Shown here one piece after another: positions 15,378 through 24,388 of a stretch of DNA of 30,784 nt. Each line of letters begins with the position of its first letter. Within the stretch, counting starts at the first letter, position 1. Location: the NCBI GenBank assembly GCA_964475765.1, contig CAYYZH010000027.1:1-30784 (forward strand), written 5' to 3'. Below the pieces are notes generated by a model that saw only the letters and a program-made list of their open reading frames with translations, had not been told where the DNA came from and made no database searches. The position numbers and the translations under genes were made by a program. This stretch comes from Thermohalobaculum sp964475765 (lineage in GTDB: Bacteria > Pseudomonadota > Alphaproteobacteria > Rhodobacterales > Rhodobacteraceae).

Positions 15378-18300
15378 CGCGCCACCCGTGCGGGTGGTGA
15401 TCGTCACGCTGGACAGCCATCTGGCTGCGCCGGTCGAGCGTGCGCGCATCGAACTGAAACGCGACATTCCTGGCCTCAGGCTCGATCTTCATGCGGCGGC
15501 GGAATGGTCGTCCGACCCCGAAGCGCTCGAGCGCTGCAAAGCAGATGTCGCCCGCGCCGATATTATCATCGCGACGATGCTGTTCCTCGACGAGCACATC
15601 CGCGCGATCCTGCCCGATCTGCAAGCCCGCGCCGCGGACTGCGACGCCGTGGTCGGGTGCATGGCAGGCGGCGAAGTTATCAAGCTCACCCGCCTCGGCC
15701 GCTTCAACATGGGTGCCAAGGAATCGGGTGCGATTGCACTGCTGAAACGCCTGCGGGGTTCCGGGAAGAAGAAGGTCTCCTCAGGCGCGCACCAGATGCG
15801 GATGCTCAAGCGCATCCCAAAGATCCTGCGCTTCATCCCCGGCACGGCGCAGGACGTACGCGCCTATTTCCTGGCGATGCAGTACTGGATGGCGGGCTCC
15901 GACGACAATGTTGCGGCGCTGGTGCGCTTCCTGCTGGATCGCTATGCGTCCGGACCGCGAGAATACCTGCGCGGTCAGTTCAAGGTGCCCGCGCCTGCCG
16001 AATACCCCGAAATCGGTCTCTACCACCCAGACCTGCCGGATCGGCGCGTCACGGATCGTCTGGCCGATCTGCCGCGGGCGAAGAAGACAACTGGCACCGT
16101 CGGCGTATTGCTGATGCGGGCCTATGTGCTGGCCGGGGACACTGCGCACTATGATGGCGTGATCCGGGCGCTGGAGGCGCGCGGGCTGAACGTGATCCCG
16201 ATCTTCGCCGCGGGACTAGATGCTCGTCCCGCCATTGATGCGTTCCTGAAGGATGCCAAGGGCGCGAAGGTCGATGCGCTGTTGTCGCTGACCGGTTTCA
16301 GCCTTGTGGGTGGGCCTGCCTACAACGACACGGCCGCGGCCGAAAGCGCGCTGGTCGAGCTGGATGTTCCTTACGTCGCCGCACACGCGCTTGAGTTCCA
16401 GACGCTGAACGAGTGGCGCGACGGCGACCGCGGGCTTTCCCCGGTCGAGGCGACCATGATGGTCGCGATCCCGGAGATCGACGGCGCGACCGGGCCGATG
16501 GTGTTTGGTGGCCGCGAGGCCGGGGATCGATCGATGCAGTCCGATCCCGAGCGAGCAGCGCGTCTGGCTGACCGGATTGCCAAACTTGTTGACGTGCGTC
16601 AGACCCCGGTGGCCGAGCGCAAAGTGGGCGTCGTGCTCTACGGCTTTCCGCCGAACGCCGGTGCCGTCGGAACGGCAGCGCATCTGGCTGTCTTCGAGTC
16701 GCTTCACAACACGCTTACAGCAATGGCGGCGGAGGGCTACGACGTCGAGGTGCCGGATACGGTCGACGCTCTTCGCGATCTGATTCTGCGCGGCAACGCC
16801 GAGCAGCACGGCCAGCAAGCCAATGTTGCGGCGACGATCCAGGCGGACGACATCGTCGCCCGCGATCCGCACCTCGCCGAGATCGAAGCCCAGTGGGGGC
16901 CAGCCCCCGGCAAGCATCAGACCAACGGCAGCGGCGTCTTCATTCTAGGCGCGCATCTCGGCAAGGTCTTTGTCGGCGTCCAGCCTGCATTCGGGTACGA
17001 GGGTGACCCGATGCGGCTCCTCTTCGAGAAGAGCTTTGCGCCGACCCATGCCTTCAGCGCGTTCTACCGTTATCTGCGCGAGGACTTCGGTGCCGACGTG
17101 GCTCTGCATTTTGGCATGCACGGCGCGATGGAATTCATGCCCGGCAAGCAGACGGGCCTTGGGCCGGAGTGCTGGCCCGACCGGCTGATCGGCGATCTGC
17201 CCAACGTCTACCTCTACGCGATGAACAACCCGTCCGAGGGCGCGCTGGCCAAGCGGCGCGGGGCGGCGACCATCGTCACGCACCTGACGCCGCCGGTTGG
17301 CAAGGCTGGGCTCTACAAGGGTTTGCTGGACCTCAAGGCGTCTCTGGAACGCTGGCGCACCTCGGCGCCGGACGCAACGGACCGCGCGGATCTGGCTGAG
17401 CTGATCCGCGAGCAGGCGGGCGATGTTGATCTCGCCGTTGCCGAGGGCGACGCAGGCGTCGACCACCTATGGCGGGACCTGATCGAATACGAAGAGTCGC
17501 TGATCCCCTACGGCCTGCATGTGGTCGGGGAGAAGCCCAGCGATGCTTTCCGCACCGATGTGCTCGCCAACATGGCCGAGGCGCTGCCGGAGACCGATCT
17601 GACCGATGCCGAACAGCACCTGCAGAAAGACCACGAGACGCCCGCGATCCTGCACGCGTTGGGTGGCGGGTTCATCCGCCCCGTGCCCGGCGCCGATTTG
17701 CTGCGCGCACCCCATGCCCTGCCCACCGGGCGCAACCTGCATGCCTTCGATCCGTTCCGGATGCCGTCGGCGTTCGCGATGGAAGACGGCGCGCGTCAGG
17801 CCGAACTGTTGCTGCAACGCCATCTCGAGGCCGGGAATTCGCTGCCCCGCTCCATCGCGTTGGTGCTCTGGGGTGCGGACAATCTGAAATCCGAAGGCGG
17901 ACCGATCTCGCAGGCCATGGCCCTGATGGGTGCGCGCCCGCGCTTCGATGCCTATGGACGGCTGTGCGGGGCGGAACTCATTCCGCTTGAGGAACTGAGG
18001 CGCCCGCGCATCGACGTTGTAATGACGCTGAGCGGCATCTTCCGCGATCTCCTGCCGCTGCAGTCCCGGATGCTTGCGGAAGCTGCATGGCTCGCCGCCA
18101 CGGCGGACGAGCCCGAGGGCATGAACCATATCCGCGCCAATTCACTGGTCCATGCCGAAGCGCAGGACATCGATTTCGAGACCGCCACGCTGCGCGTCTT
18201 CTCCAACGCTGAAGGCGCCTATGGCTCGAACGTCAATCACATGATCGACGCGGGCGCGTGGGATGACGAGGACGAGCTGGCCGAGACGTTCTCCAAACGC

Positions 18301-18927
18301 AAGTGCTTTGCGTATGGCCGGTCGGGCAACCCGACGGCGCAGCCGCACCTGATGAACGCAGTGCTGGGCGAGGTGGACCTTGCCTACCAAAACCTCGAGT
18401 CGGTCGAGTTGGGTGTGACCACCATCGACCACTACTTCGATACACTTGGCGGGATCTCCCGCGCGGTGCGCCGTGCCAAGGGCGAAGACGCCCCGGTCTA
18501 TATCAGCGATCAGACACGCGGCGACGGCAAGATCCGCACGCTGTCGGAACAGGTCGCGCTCGAGACCCGCACTCGAGCCCTGAACCCTAAATGGTACGAA
18601 GGCATGCTCAGCCACGGCCATGAAGGCGTGCGCCAGATCGAGGCGCATGTCACGAACTCGGTAGGTTGGTCTGCAACCACCGGACAAGTCGACCCCTGGG
18701 TCTATCAGCGTCTCAGTGAGACGTTCCTCCTGGACCCAGACATGCGCCGACGTCTTAGCGACCTGAACCCGCAGGCGTCGGCGCGCCTTGCCAACCGTCT
18801 GATCGAGGCACAGGAGCGTGCCTATTGGACGCCTGACGAAGACACTCTCGCGGCACTTCGCGAAGCAGGCGACGAGCTTGAAGATCGGCTCGAAGGCGTT
18901 GCCCTGCCCGAAGTTGCGGCCGAATGA
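15352..18927 (+). CDS. bchH: Magnesium chelatase subunit H
   Basis: This 1191-aa protein is the porphyrin-binding catalytic subunit of Mg chelatase, which accepts protoporphyrin IX and Mg2+ and is driven by BchI-BchD. The length and content fit the BchH/CobN family: VVGCMAGGEVIKLTRLGRF near residues 101-119, the central HFGMHGAMEFMPGKQTGLGP region (within 17107-17166), and near the C-terminus a NPKWYEGMLSHGHEGVRQIE segment with GWSATTGQVDPWVYQ. The ATG at 15352 is preferred over one at 15334 because MLKRTSP precedes the conserved start; it lies inside the end of bchB, a 26-nt overlap. No strong Shine-Dalgarno is seen, so coupling to bchB is likely. It is followed after 10 nt by bchL. Confidence 0.97.
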   Translation: MLKRTSPADAPPVRVVIVTLDSHLAAPVERARIELKRDIPGLRLDLHAAAEWSSDPEALERCKADVARADIIIATMLFLDEHIRAILPDLQARAADCDAVVGCMAGGEVIKLTRLGRFNMGAKESGAIALLKRLRGSGKKKVSSGAHQMRMLKRIPKILRFIPGTAQDVRAYFLAMQYWMAGSDDNVAALVRFLLDRYASGPREYLRGQFKVPAPAEYPEIGLYHPDLPDRRVTDRLADLPRAKKTTGTVGVLLMRAYVLAGDTAHYDGVIRALEARGLNVIPIFAAGLDARPAIDAFLKDAKGAKVDALLSLTGFSLVGGPAYNDTAAAESALVELDVPYVAAHALEFQTLNEWRDGDRGLSPVEATMMVAIPEIDGATGPMVFGGREAGDRSMQSDPERAARLADRIAKLVDVRQTPVAERKVGVVLYGFPPNAGAVGTAAHLAVFESLHNTLTAMAAEGYDVEVPDTVDALRDLILRGNAEQHGQQANVAATIQADDIVARDPHLAEIEAQWGPAPGKHQTNGSGVFILGAHLGKVFVGVQPAFGYEGDPMRLLFEKSFAPTHAFSAFYRYLREDFGADVALHFGMHGAMEFMPGKQTGLGPECWPDRLIGDLPNVYLYAMNNPSEGALAKRRGAATIVTHLTPPVGKAGLYKGLLDLKASLERWRTSAPDATDRADLAELIREQAGDVDLAVAEGDAGVDHLWRDLIEYEESLIPYGLHVVGEKPSDAFRTDVLANMAEALPETDLTDAEQHLQKDHETPAILHALGGGFIRPVPGADLLRAPHALPTGRNLHAFDPFRMPSAFAMEDGARQAELLLQRHLEAGNSLPRSIALVLWGADNLKSEGGPISQAMALMGARPRFDAYGRLCGAELIPLEELRRPRIDVVMTLSGIFRDLLPLQSRMLAEAAWLAATADEPEGMNHIRANSLVHAEAQDIDFETATLRVFSNAEGAYGSNVNHMIDAGAWDDEDELAETFSKRKCFAYGRSGNPTAQPHLMNAVLGEVDLAYQNLESVELGVTTIDHYFDTLGGISRAVRRAKGEDAPVYISDQTRGDGKIRTLSEQVALETRTRALNPKWYEGMLSHGHEGVRQIEAHVTNSVGWSATTGQVDPWVYQRLSETFLLDPDMRRRLSDLNPQASARLANRLIEAQERAYWTPDEDTLAALREAGDELEDRLEGVALPEVAAE

Positions 18928-18937
18928 GGAGAACGAC

Positions 18938-19861
18938 ATGAGTCCGCTTGATAACAAAGACCTGATGGCCCGCGCCGCCGGTGTGCCCCGCCTGAAGGGC
19001 GAGGATGGCGAAGGCTCGGTGCAGGTCCAGATGGACCCGACCGCGACCATCGATACGGCCAAGGTGTTTTCGGTCTACGGCAAGGGCGGCATCGGCAAGT
19101 CGACCACCTCGTCGAACCTGTCGGCAGCGTTCTCCAAGCTCGGCCACCGAGTTTTGCAGATCGGCTGTGATCCGAAACACGACTCGACCTTCACGCTGAC
19201 CAAATCGCTGGTGCCCACGGTGATCGACACACTGAAGGATGTCGATTTTCATGCCGAGGAATTGCGCCCCGAGGATTTCGTCTACGAGGGTTATAACGGC
19301 GTGATGTGCGTCGAGGCGGGCGGGCCGCCCGCGGGCACCGGATGCGGCGGCTATGTCGTCGGCCAGACGGTGAAGCTTCTGAAGGCGCATCACCTGCTCG
19401 ACGACACGGACGTTGTGATCTTCGACGTGCTTGGCGATGTCGTTTGCGGCGGGTTCGCAGCACCCCTGCAACATGCCGACCGCGCCGTGGTCGTGACCGC
19501 CAACGACTTCGACAGCATATACGCCATGAACCGCATCATCGCGGCTGTGCAGGCCAAATCTAAGAACTATCAGGTGCGCCTTGCGGGCTGTGTCGCCAAC
19601 CGCTCGAAAGATACGGATCAGGTCGACAAGTACTGCAACACCGTCGGCTTCAAGCGCATTGCGCACATGCCGGATGTCGATGCGATCCGCCGCTCGCGCC
19701 TGCACAAATGCACCGTCTTCGAAATGCCGGACGAGGAGGACATCGCCTACGTCCAGAAGGAGTACATCCGCCTCGCCGAGACGCTTTGGAACGGCACTGA
19801 ACCCTTGGCGCCCGCGCCGATGGAAGACCGCGATATCTTTGAACTGCTGGGCTTTGACTGA
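18938..19861 (+). CDS. bchL: Light-independent protochlorophyllide reductase ATP-binding protein L
   Basis: This 307-aa NifH-like dimeric ATPase delivers electrons to BchN-BchB. It has the P-loop YGKGGIGKST at residues 47-56. The cluster ligands are Cys136 (GTGCGGY) and Cys170 (GDVVCGGF), one pair per dimer holding a [4Fe-4S] cluster. CDPKHDSTFTLT and the switch region DVLGDVVCGGFAAPL are also present. The ATG at 18938 has GAGGAGA just upstream. Its TGA shares one base with the bchM ATG (TGATG). It is distinguished from the related chlorophyllide reductase BchX by close agreement with the BchL N-terminus and ending (ELLGFD). Confidence 0.97.
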   Translation: MSPLDNKDLMARAAGVPRLKGEDGEGSVQVQMDPTATIDTAKVFSVYGKGGIGKSTTSSNLSAAFSKLGHRVLQIGCDPKHDSTFTLTKSLVPTVIDTLKDVDFHAEELRPEDFVYEGYNGVMCVEAGGPPAGTGCGGYVVGQTVKLLKAHHLLDDTDVVIFDVLGDVVCGGFAAPLQHADRAVVVTANDFDSIYAMNRIIAAVQAKSKNYQVRLAGCVANRSKDTDQVDKYCNTVGFKRIAHMPDVDAIRRSRLHKCTVFEMPDEEDIAYVQKEYIRLAETLWNGTEPLAPAPMEDRDIFELLGFD

Positions 19862-20553
19862 TGACGGATACCTATTCCCATACCCGTGGACGTCTTGAAG
19901 AGTACTTCGACCGCACCGCGTCGGAGACCTGGGCGCGGCTGACCTCGGATGCACCTGTCAGCAAGATCCGCCAGACCGTGCGCGCGGGCCGGGATCGGAT
20001 GCGCAATGTGCTGCTCAGCCGTCTGCCGCAGAACCTGCACGGGCACCGGGTGCTGGATGCCGGATGCGGCGTTGGACAGCTCTCCGCCGAACTCGCCCGG
20101 CGCGGCGCGGAGGTTGTAGCCGTCGACATTTCGCCCAACCTGCTAGAGGTTGCCCAGGACCGTCTGGCCCCTGACTTGGCCGGTCGCATCGAGTTTCGCG
20201 CGGGCGACATGCTCGACCCGGACCACGGTCTCTTCGACCACGTCGTCGCGATGGACAGCCTGATCCACTATGCGCAGGACGACATCGTATCCAGCCTGAC
20301 GGAACTGGCCCATCGCACGCGCCAGTCGATCATCTTCACGGTCGCACCGCGCACGCCACTGCTGAGCCTGATGCACATGGCGGGCAAGGCGTTTCCGCGC
20401 AGCGACCGCTCCCCCGCGATCCAGCCCGTGTCCGAGCGCGCCTTGCGCCGAGCCTGCGCCGCATCGCCCGATCTGCGCCGGTGGGACATGCCTGCGGCGG
20501 AGCGCGTCAAATCCGGATTCTACATCTCCCAGGCTATGAGGCTCGTCCGGTGA
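19861..20553 (+). CDS. bchM: Mg-protoporphyrin IX O-methyltransferase
   Basis: This 230-aa class I SAM-dependent methyltransferase esterifies the C13 propionate of Mg-protoporphyrin IX, giving the substrate of the AcsF cyclase. The SAM-binding motif I VLDAGCGVGQ lies at residues 64-73 and VVAVDIS follows near 86-92. The N-terminal YFDRTASETWARLTSD region and SLMHMAGKAFPRSDRSP in the C-terminal part are typical of BchM. The start overlaps the bchL stop by one base and the stop overlaps the GTG start of lhaA by 3 bases (GTGA). It sits between bchL and lhaA, as in Rhodobacter. Confidence 0.96.
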   Translation: MTDTYSHTRGRLEEYFDRTASETWARLTSDAPVSKIRQTVRAGRDRMRNVLLSRLPQNLHGHRVLDAGCGVGQLSAELARRGAEVVAVDISPNLLEVAQDRLAPDLAGRIEFRAGDMLDPDHGLFDHVVAMDSLIHYAQDDIVSSLTELAHRTRQSIIFTVAPRTPLLSLMHMAGKAFPRSDRSPAIQPVSERALRRACAASPDLRRWDMPAAERVKSGFYISQAMRLVR

Positions 20554-22138
20554 TCCTGCCCAAGCGGTTCATAAAGCAGCTTTCGGTCAAGTATCTGCCC
20601 TTCGCGGATGCGGGCTCCGAGGGCTTTCCGCTGAGCCAGATCCTGCGGCTGTCGCTCTTCCAGATCTCGTGNNNNNNNNNNNNNNNNNNNNNNNNNNNNN
20701 NNNNNNNNNNNNNNNNNNNNNNNNNNNNNNNNNNNNNNNNNNNNNNNNNNNNNNNNNNNNNNNNNNNNNNNCCGAGGGCTTTCCGCTGAGCCAGATCCTG
20801 CGGCTGTCGCTCTTCCAGATCTCGTGTGGCATGGCGACGGTGATGCTGCTCGGCACGCTGAACCGCGTGATGGTGATCGAACTGGGTGTGGCCGTGACGA
20901 TCGTTGCGATCATGGTCGCGCTGCCGGTTCTGATCGCACCGTTCCGGGCCCTGCTGGGGTTCCGCTCCGACACCTACAAATCCGTCATTGGCTGGAAGCG
21001 CGTGCCCTATATGTGGTTCGGCTCGCTCTGGCAGATGGGCGGGCTGGCCGTCATGCCATTCGCGATCCTGATCCTCTCTGGTGATCAAACTGTCGGCCCG
21101 GTCTGGGCGGGCGAAGCCTTGGCCGCTGCTGCATTCCTGATGACCGGCCTTGGTCTGCATATGACGCAGACGGCGGGTCTTGCGCTGGCGAGTGATCTTG
21201 CCGATGACGAGACTCGGCCCCGCGTGGTCGCGCTCCTCTACGTGATGTTCCTGATCGGCATGGCGATCTCGGCGCTGATCGTTGGCGCGCTGCTGGTGGA
21301 TTTCTCCAAATTGCGCTTGATCCAGGTCGTGCAGGGCACGGCGCTGGCGACGCTGCTCCTGAACCTCGTGGCGCTCTGGAAACAGGAGCGTCTGACCAAG
21401 ATGTCCAAGGAAGAGCGCGCCAAGCCGCGTCCGAAATTCAGCGACGCGTGGGCGGACCTGAAGGCGGGCGGGCCTGCCGGGCGGCTCCTCTATGTCGTCT
21501 TCCTCGGCACCATGGCCTTCCAGATGCAGGACGTGCTGCTCGAGCCCTATGGCGGTGAGGTGCTCGGCCTATCGGTCTCGGCCACCACGCTCCTGACCGC
21601 CGTCTGGGCGCTGGGTGCGCTGGTCGGGTTCGCACTGGCCGCCCGGTGGCTGAGCCGGAGCACAGGCGCCTACTGGATCGCGGCGCGCGGGCTCCTGATC
21701 GGACTGCTGGCTTTCGTGCTGGTGATCCTCTCCGCCCCGATGCAGGCGCCCATCATCTTCTTTGCAGGCGCAGCACTGATCGGTCTGGGCGGAGGGCTCT
21801 TCGCCATCGCAACCCTGACCGCGGCGATGACCATGCCTGTCACCGGCGTCGCAGGCCGCGGCCTCGCGCTAGGGGCCTGGGGCGCTGCGCAAGCGACCGC
21901 CGCGGGTCTCGGCATCGCCCTGGGCGGCGGGATCGAGGACGCGGTCTCCGGTATCGCTGCAAGCGGCGTTCTCGGTGAAGCCCTCAGCGGTTCCGCCGTC
22001 GGCTATGCCGCCGTCTATCACGCCGAACTCATCTTGCTGTTCTTGACGCTGATTGCGCTCAGCCCGCTCGTGCGCCGGACAGCCCAAACGAAACCAACGG
22101 ATAAAACCAAGATCGGACTTGCCGAGTTTCCGACCTGA
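20550..22138 (+). CDS. lhaA: LH1 assembly protein LhaA (BCD-family MFS protein), interrupted by an assembly gap
   Basis: This membrane protein of the PucC/LhaA (BCD) family assists assembly of the LH1 antenna, probably by handling bacteriochlorophyll. It begins with GTG at 20550 (MILPKRFIKQLSVKYLPFAD), coupled to the bchM stop. The reading frame runs into 100 Ns (20672-20771), and the 55 bases before the Ns are repeated exactly after them. If the Ns and one copy are removed (155 bases), the frame rejoins and gives a protein of about 477 aa. The join LFQISCGMATVMLLGTLNRV then aligns with LFQVTVGMALVLLVGTLNRV of PucC in this window. About 12 membrane spans follow. The apparent frame change comes from 155 not being a multiple of three. 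The gene is probably intact in the organism. Confidence 0.9.
20617..20671 (+). repeat. 55-bp direct repeat, copy 1 (left of gap)
   Basis: It starts CCGAGGGCTTTCCGCTGAGC and ends at the N run. It is identical to 20772-20826. Fifty-five is a common assembler k-mer size, so the duplication is probably an artefact of unmerged contig ends. Confidence 0.95.
20672..20771. other. 100-base N assembly gap
   Basis: Exactly 100 Ns, a common placeholder length for a gap of unknown size. It lies inside lhaA and is flanked by identical 55-base sequences, which suggests two contigs that actually overlap. Confidence 0.99.
20772..20826 (+). repeat. 55-bp direct repeat, copy 2 (right of gap)
   Basis: Identical to 20617-20671. 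After this copy lhaA continues without further interruption. Confidence 0.95.
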
Positions 22139-22159
22139 GCCGTCGAAAGGAGAGCCATT

Positions 22160-22933
22160 ATGGAATTCGACGATTACGGCACCATCACTGGGTATTTCGA
22201 CGTGGCGCAGGCCGCGCTCTATCTGTTCTGGCTCTTCTTCGCCGGGCTGATCTTTTACCTCCAGCGCGAGAACATGCGCGAGGGCTATCCGCTCGAGAAC
22301 GACGATGGAACAGTCGCGGGCAACCAGGGACCGTTCCCATTGCCCACGCAGAAAACCTTCAAGCTGCCCCACGGGCGCGGCGAGGTCACAGTGCCCAACG
22401 ATGATCCAGTGGATGACCGTCCACTGGCAATGGTGCAGATGCCGCAATCGGCGGGCTCTCCGTTCGAGCCGACCGGCGATCCCATGATCGACGGGGTCGG
22501 ACCTGCCGCGTGGGCGATGCGCCGCGATGAGCCGGAACTTGACGGGCATGGCCACGCCAAGATCAAGCCGATGCGTGTGCTGGAAGATTTCTTCATCGTC
22601 AGCTCCAAGAAAGCCATCGGCCTGCCGGTGCAGGCGCATGATGGTGGGGTGATCGGACATATCTCGGATCTTTGGGTCGACGTGCCTGAGCAGTTGGTGC
22701 GCTATCTCGAGATCGAACTGGAAGGCGGCGGCAAGCGGCTGGCCCCAATGCAGCTTGTGCGCGTGAAGTCGGACCGCGTTGCGGTGCATTCACTCTACGC
22801 CGAGCACTTCGCGAACATCCCGACGACCGCCTCGGATGAGGAAGTCACCAAGCTCGAGGAAGAGAAGATCTGCGCCTACTGGTGCGGCGGCAAACTCTAC
22901 GCCGATCGCGCCCGTCTCGAGTCGCAGATGTAA
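22160..22933 (+). CDS. puhA: Photosynthetic reaction centre subunit H
   Basis: This 257-aa H subunit caps the cytoplasmic side of the L-M reaction centre and helps proton delivery to QB. It has one membrane span near the N-terminus (about residues 12-32, YFDVAQAALYLFWLFFAGLI), followed by FYLQRENMREGYPLE and a cytoplasmic beta-rich PRC-barrel domain with DLWVDVPEQLVRYLEIEL. The length matches the family. AAAGGAGAG precedes the ATG, a strong ribosome site suited to a structural protein. It is 21 bp downstream of lhaA; in Rhodobacter a second puhA promoter lies inside lhaA, which cannot be confirmed here. Confidence 0.97.
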   Translation: MEFDDYGTITGYFDVAQAALYLFWLFFAGLIFYLQRENMREGYPLENDDGTVAGNQGPFPLPTQKTFKLPHGRGEVTVPNDDPVDDRPLAMVQMPQSAGSPFEPTGDPMIDGVGPAAWAMRRDEPELDGHGHAKIKPMRVLEDFFIVSSKKAIGLPVQAHDGGVIGHISDLWVDVPEQLVRYLEIELEGGGKRLAPMQLVRVKSDRVAVHSLYAEHFANIPTTASDEEVTKLEEEKICAYWCGGKLYADRARLESQM

Positions 22934-22945
22934 GGAGAAAGGCGC

Positions 22946-23578
22946 ATGGACCACGACGACTTCCAGCCGCCAGAGCCGATCAACGGCCTGCCCGAGATGC
23001 CGCCCGAAGGCGAGCATATCCTGTGGCAGGGCTCTCCCGATTGGTGGGCACTGGCGAACGAAGCGCTGATGCTGCGCTGGGTCGCGGTCTATTTCGCCTT
23101 TCTCGCCCTTTGGCGTGGTATCGCCGGTTGGGTTTATACAAGTCCGCAACATGGCATTGCTGCCGCAGTCTGGCTGATCGGACTGGGACTGCTGGCGTGC
23201 GGCCTGCTGGCGCTGTTTGCATGGATTCAGGCCCGTGCTGCGGTCTACACCGTGACCAACCGTCGGATCGTCCTGCGCATTGGCGCTGCGCTGACCGTGG
23301 CCCTGAACATCCCCTATCGCTGGATCGGTTCGGCGGATCTGCAACTGCGCCGTGACGGCACCGGAACCATCGCGCTGGACCTGATCGGTGAGACCAATTT
23401 CAGCTATCTCGTCTGCTGGCCGCATGTCCGGCCCTGGCACATGAAGAAGACGCAGCCTGCGCTGCGTTGTATCCGGGACGCCGAAGAGGTTGGTGCGCTG
23501 ATCTCGCAGAACGCCAAGGCCGTCGTCACGAAAGGCGAAGCCGCCATTCCCGCCCTATCCCCGATCCCAGCGGAATAG
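22946..23578 (+). CDS. puhB: Photosynthetic complex assembly protein PuhB
   Basis: This 210-aa protein matches PuhB, a membrane-anchored reaction-centre assembly factor with a bacterial PH-like domain. After a polar start with the typical GEHILWQGSPDWWALA (about 22-37), two hydrophobic segments lie near residues 45-63 and 72-93. The PH-like part follows with AVYTVTNRRIVLRIGAALTV (about 99-118) and IPYRWIGSADLQLRRDGTGT. The ribosome site GGAGAAAGG precedes the ATG, 12 nt after puhA. In R. capsulatus loss of PuhB slows reaction-centre assembly. Confidence 0.93.
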   Translation: MDHDDFQPPEPINGLPEMPPEGEHILWQGSPDWWALANEALMLRWVAVYFAFLALWRGIAGWVYTSPQHGIAAAVWLIGLGLLACGLLALFAWIQARAAVYTVTNRRIVLRIGAALTVALNIPYRWIGSADLQLRRDGTGTIALDLIGETNFSYLVCWPHVRPWHMKKTQPALRCIRDAEEVGALISQNAKAVVTKGEAAIPALSPIPAE

Positions 23579-23588
23579 GAGCGGCGCG

Positions 23589-24071
23589 ATGCACACCGAG
23601 ACCATGCACAGACCCATCCCCGAGGATCGCGAGAAGATCCCGCGCGTCCTGTTGCGCGCCATCGGCATCTTGCTGGTGGTCGTGGTGGCGATGGTCGCGT
23701 GGGCCCGGATCAGCGGCGCGCCCCTGACAGCAATGCCGCCTGGCGACGATCAGATCGTCGAGGATCATACGATATTCCTGTTCGGGGACCTCTCCGGCGC
23801 CGCCAAGGTGCTGGATGCCCAAGGTTCGGTCATCGCCGATCTTGGCCCCGACAAAGGCGGCTTTGTCGCCGGAATTTCCCGCTCGCTCACGCTCAAGCGC
23901 AAGCAGGCGGGGATCGACCCCAGCGCCCCGGTGCGACTGGTGAAGTTCAAGGACGGACATCTTGGTTTGCGCGATGATTTCACGGGCTGGCGGACCGAGC
24001 TGATCGGCTTTGGCAAAGACAACACGGCAGTGTTCGCGAACCTGCTCAATCACAAAAACAAACAACAATAG
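23589..24071 (+). CDS. puhC: Photosynthetic complex assembly protein PuhC
   Basis: This 160-aa protein has one N-terminal membrane span (about residues 19-40, VLLRAIGILLVVVVAMVAWA) and a soluble, probably periplasmic domain with VLDAQGSVIADLGPDKGGFV and SLTLKRKQAG. It agrees with PuhC, which supports reaction-centre/LH1 organisation in R. capsulatus. The start ATG follows the puhB stop by 10 nt with TAGGAG as ribosome site. A second ATG five codons later (MHRPIPED) is an alternative start. It lies in the standard place after puhB. Confidence 0.92.
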   Translation: MHTETMHRPIPEDREKIPRVLLRAIGILLVVVVAMVAWARISGAPLTAMPPGDDQIVEDHTIFLFGDLSGAAKVLDAQGSVIADLGPDKGGFVAGISRSLTLKRKQAGIDPSAPVRLVKFKDGHLGLRDDFTGWRTELIGFGKDNTAVFANLLNHKNKQQ

Positions 24072-24091
24072 ACATCCATGGAGGGAAGATA

Positions 24092-24388
24092 ATGGGACTG
24101 TTTACACGACGGCGAGAGACCGCACCCTGCACGGTCGAGATCTCGCACAAATTCGAAAGCCTGCACGCCCATGTCCGCTTCAACAACGGCGCGGTCGTTT
24201 ATCCCGGCGATGAAGTGCAGGTCGAAGGACCCGAGATCATGGCCCCGTTCGGCGAGGTCGTACGCGAGGACCGGATCGCGGTCATCACGCGGGCCAATGC
24301 GCTGGAGCGCCTGTGGACCCGGTGGACCGGCGATCTCGAATTCATGGAACTTTGCGAGTTCAGCTTCTCCGAGGAGGCGCGGCTATGA
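24092..24388 (+). CDS. Small unknown protein between puhC and acsF
   Basis: This 98-aa protein is real by its strong Shine-Dalgarno (GGAGGGA), its 20-nt spacing after puhC and its ATGA overlap with acsF. It contains no membrane span. Visible stretches are CTVEISHKFESLHAHVRFNN (residues 10-29), a beta-strand-like VVYPGDEVQVEGPE, and a C-terminal ERLWTRWTGDLEFMELCEFS. A small gene at this position is common in related clusters and is usually annotated hypothetical. The tight coupling suggests a partner of AcsF or of reaction-centre assembly. A role as the small auxiliary cyclase subunit (BciE/Ycf54-like) is possible, but I see no motif that proves it. Confidence 0.88.
   Translation: MGLFTRRRETAPCTVEISHKFESLHAHVRFNNGAVVYPGDEVQVEGPEIMAPFGEVVREDRIAVITRANALERLWTRWTGDLEFMELCEFSFSEEARL

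Noticed and set aside
20617..20826. True tandem duplication or insertion in lhaA
   Set aside because: Exactly 100 Ns flanked by an exact 55-bp duplicate is better explained by unmerged contig ends.
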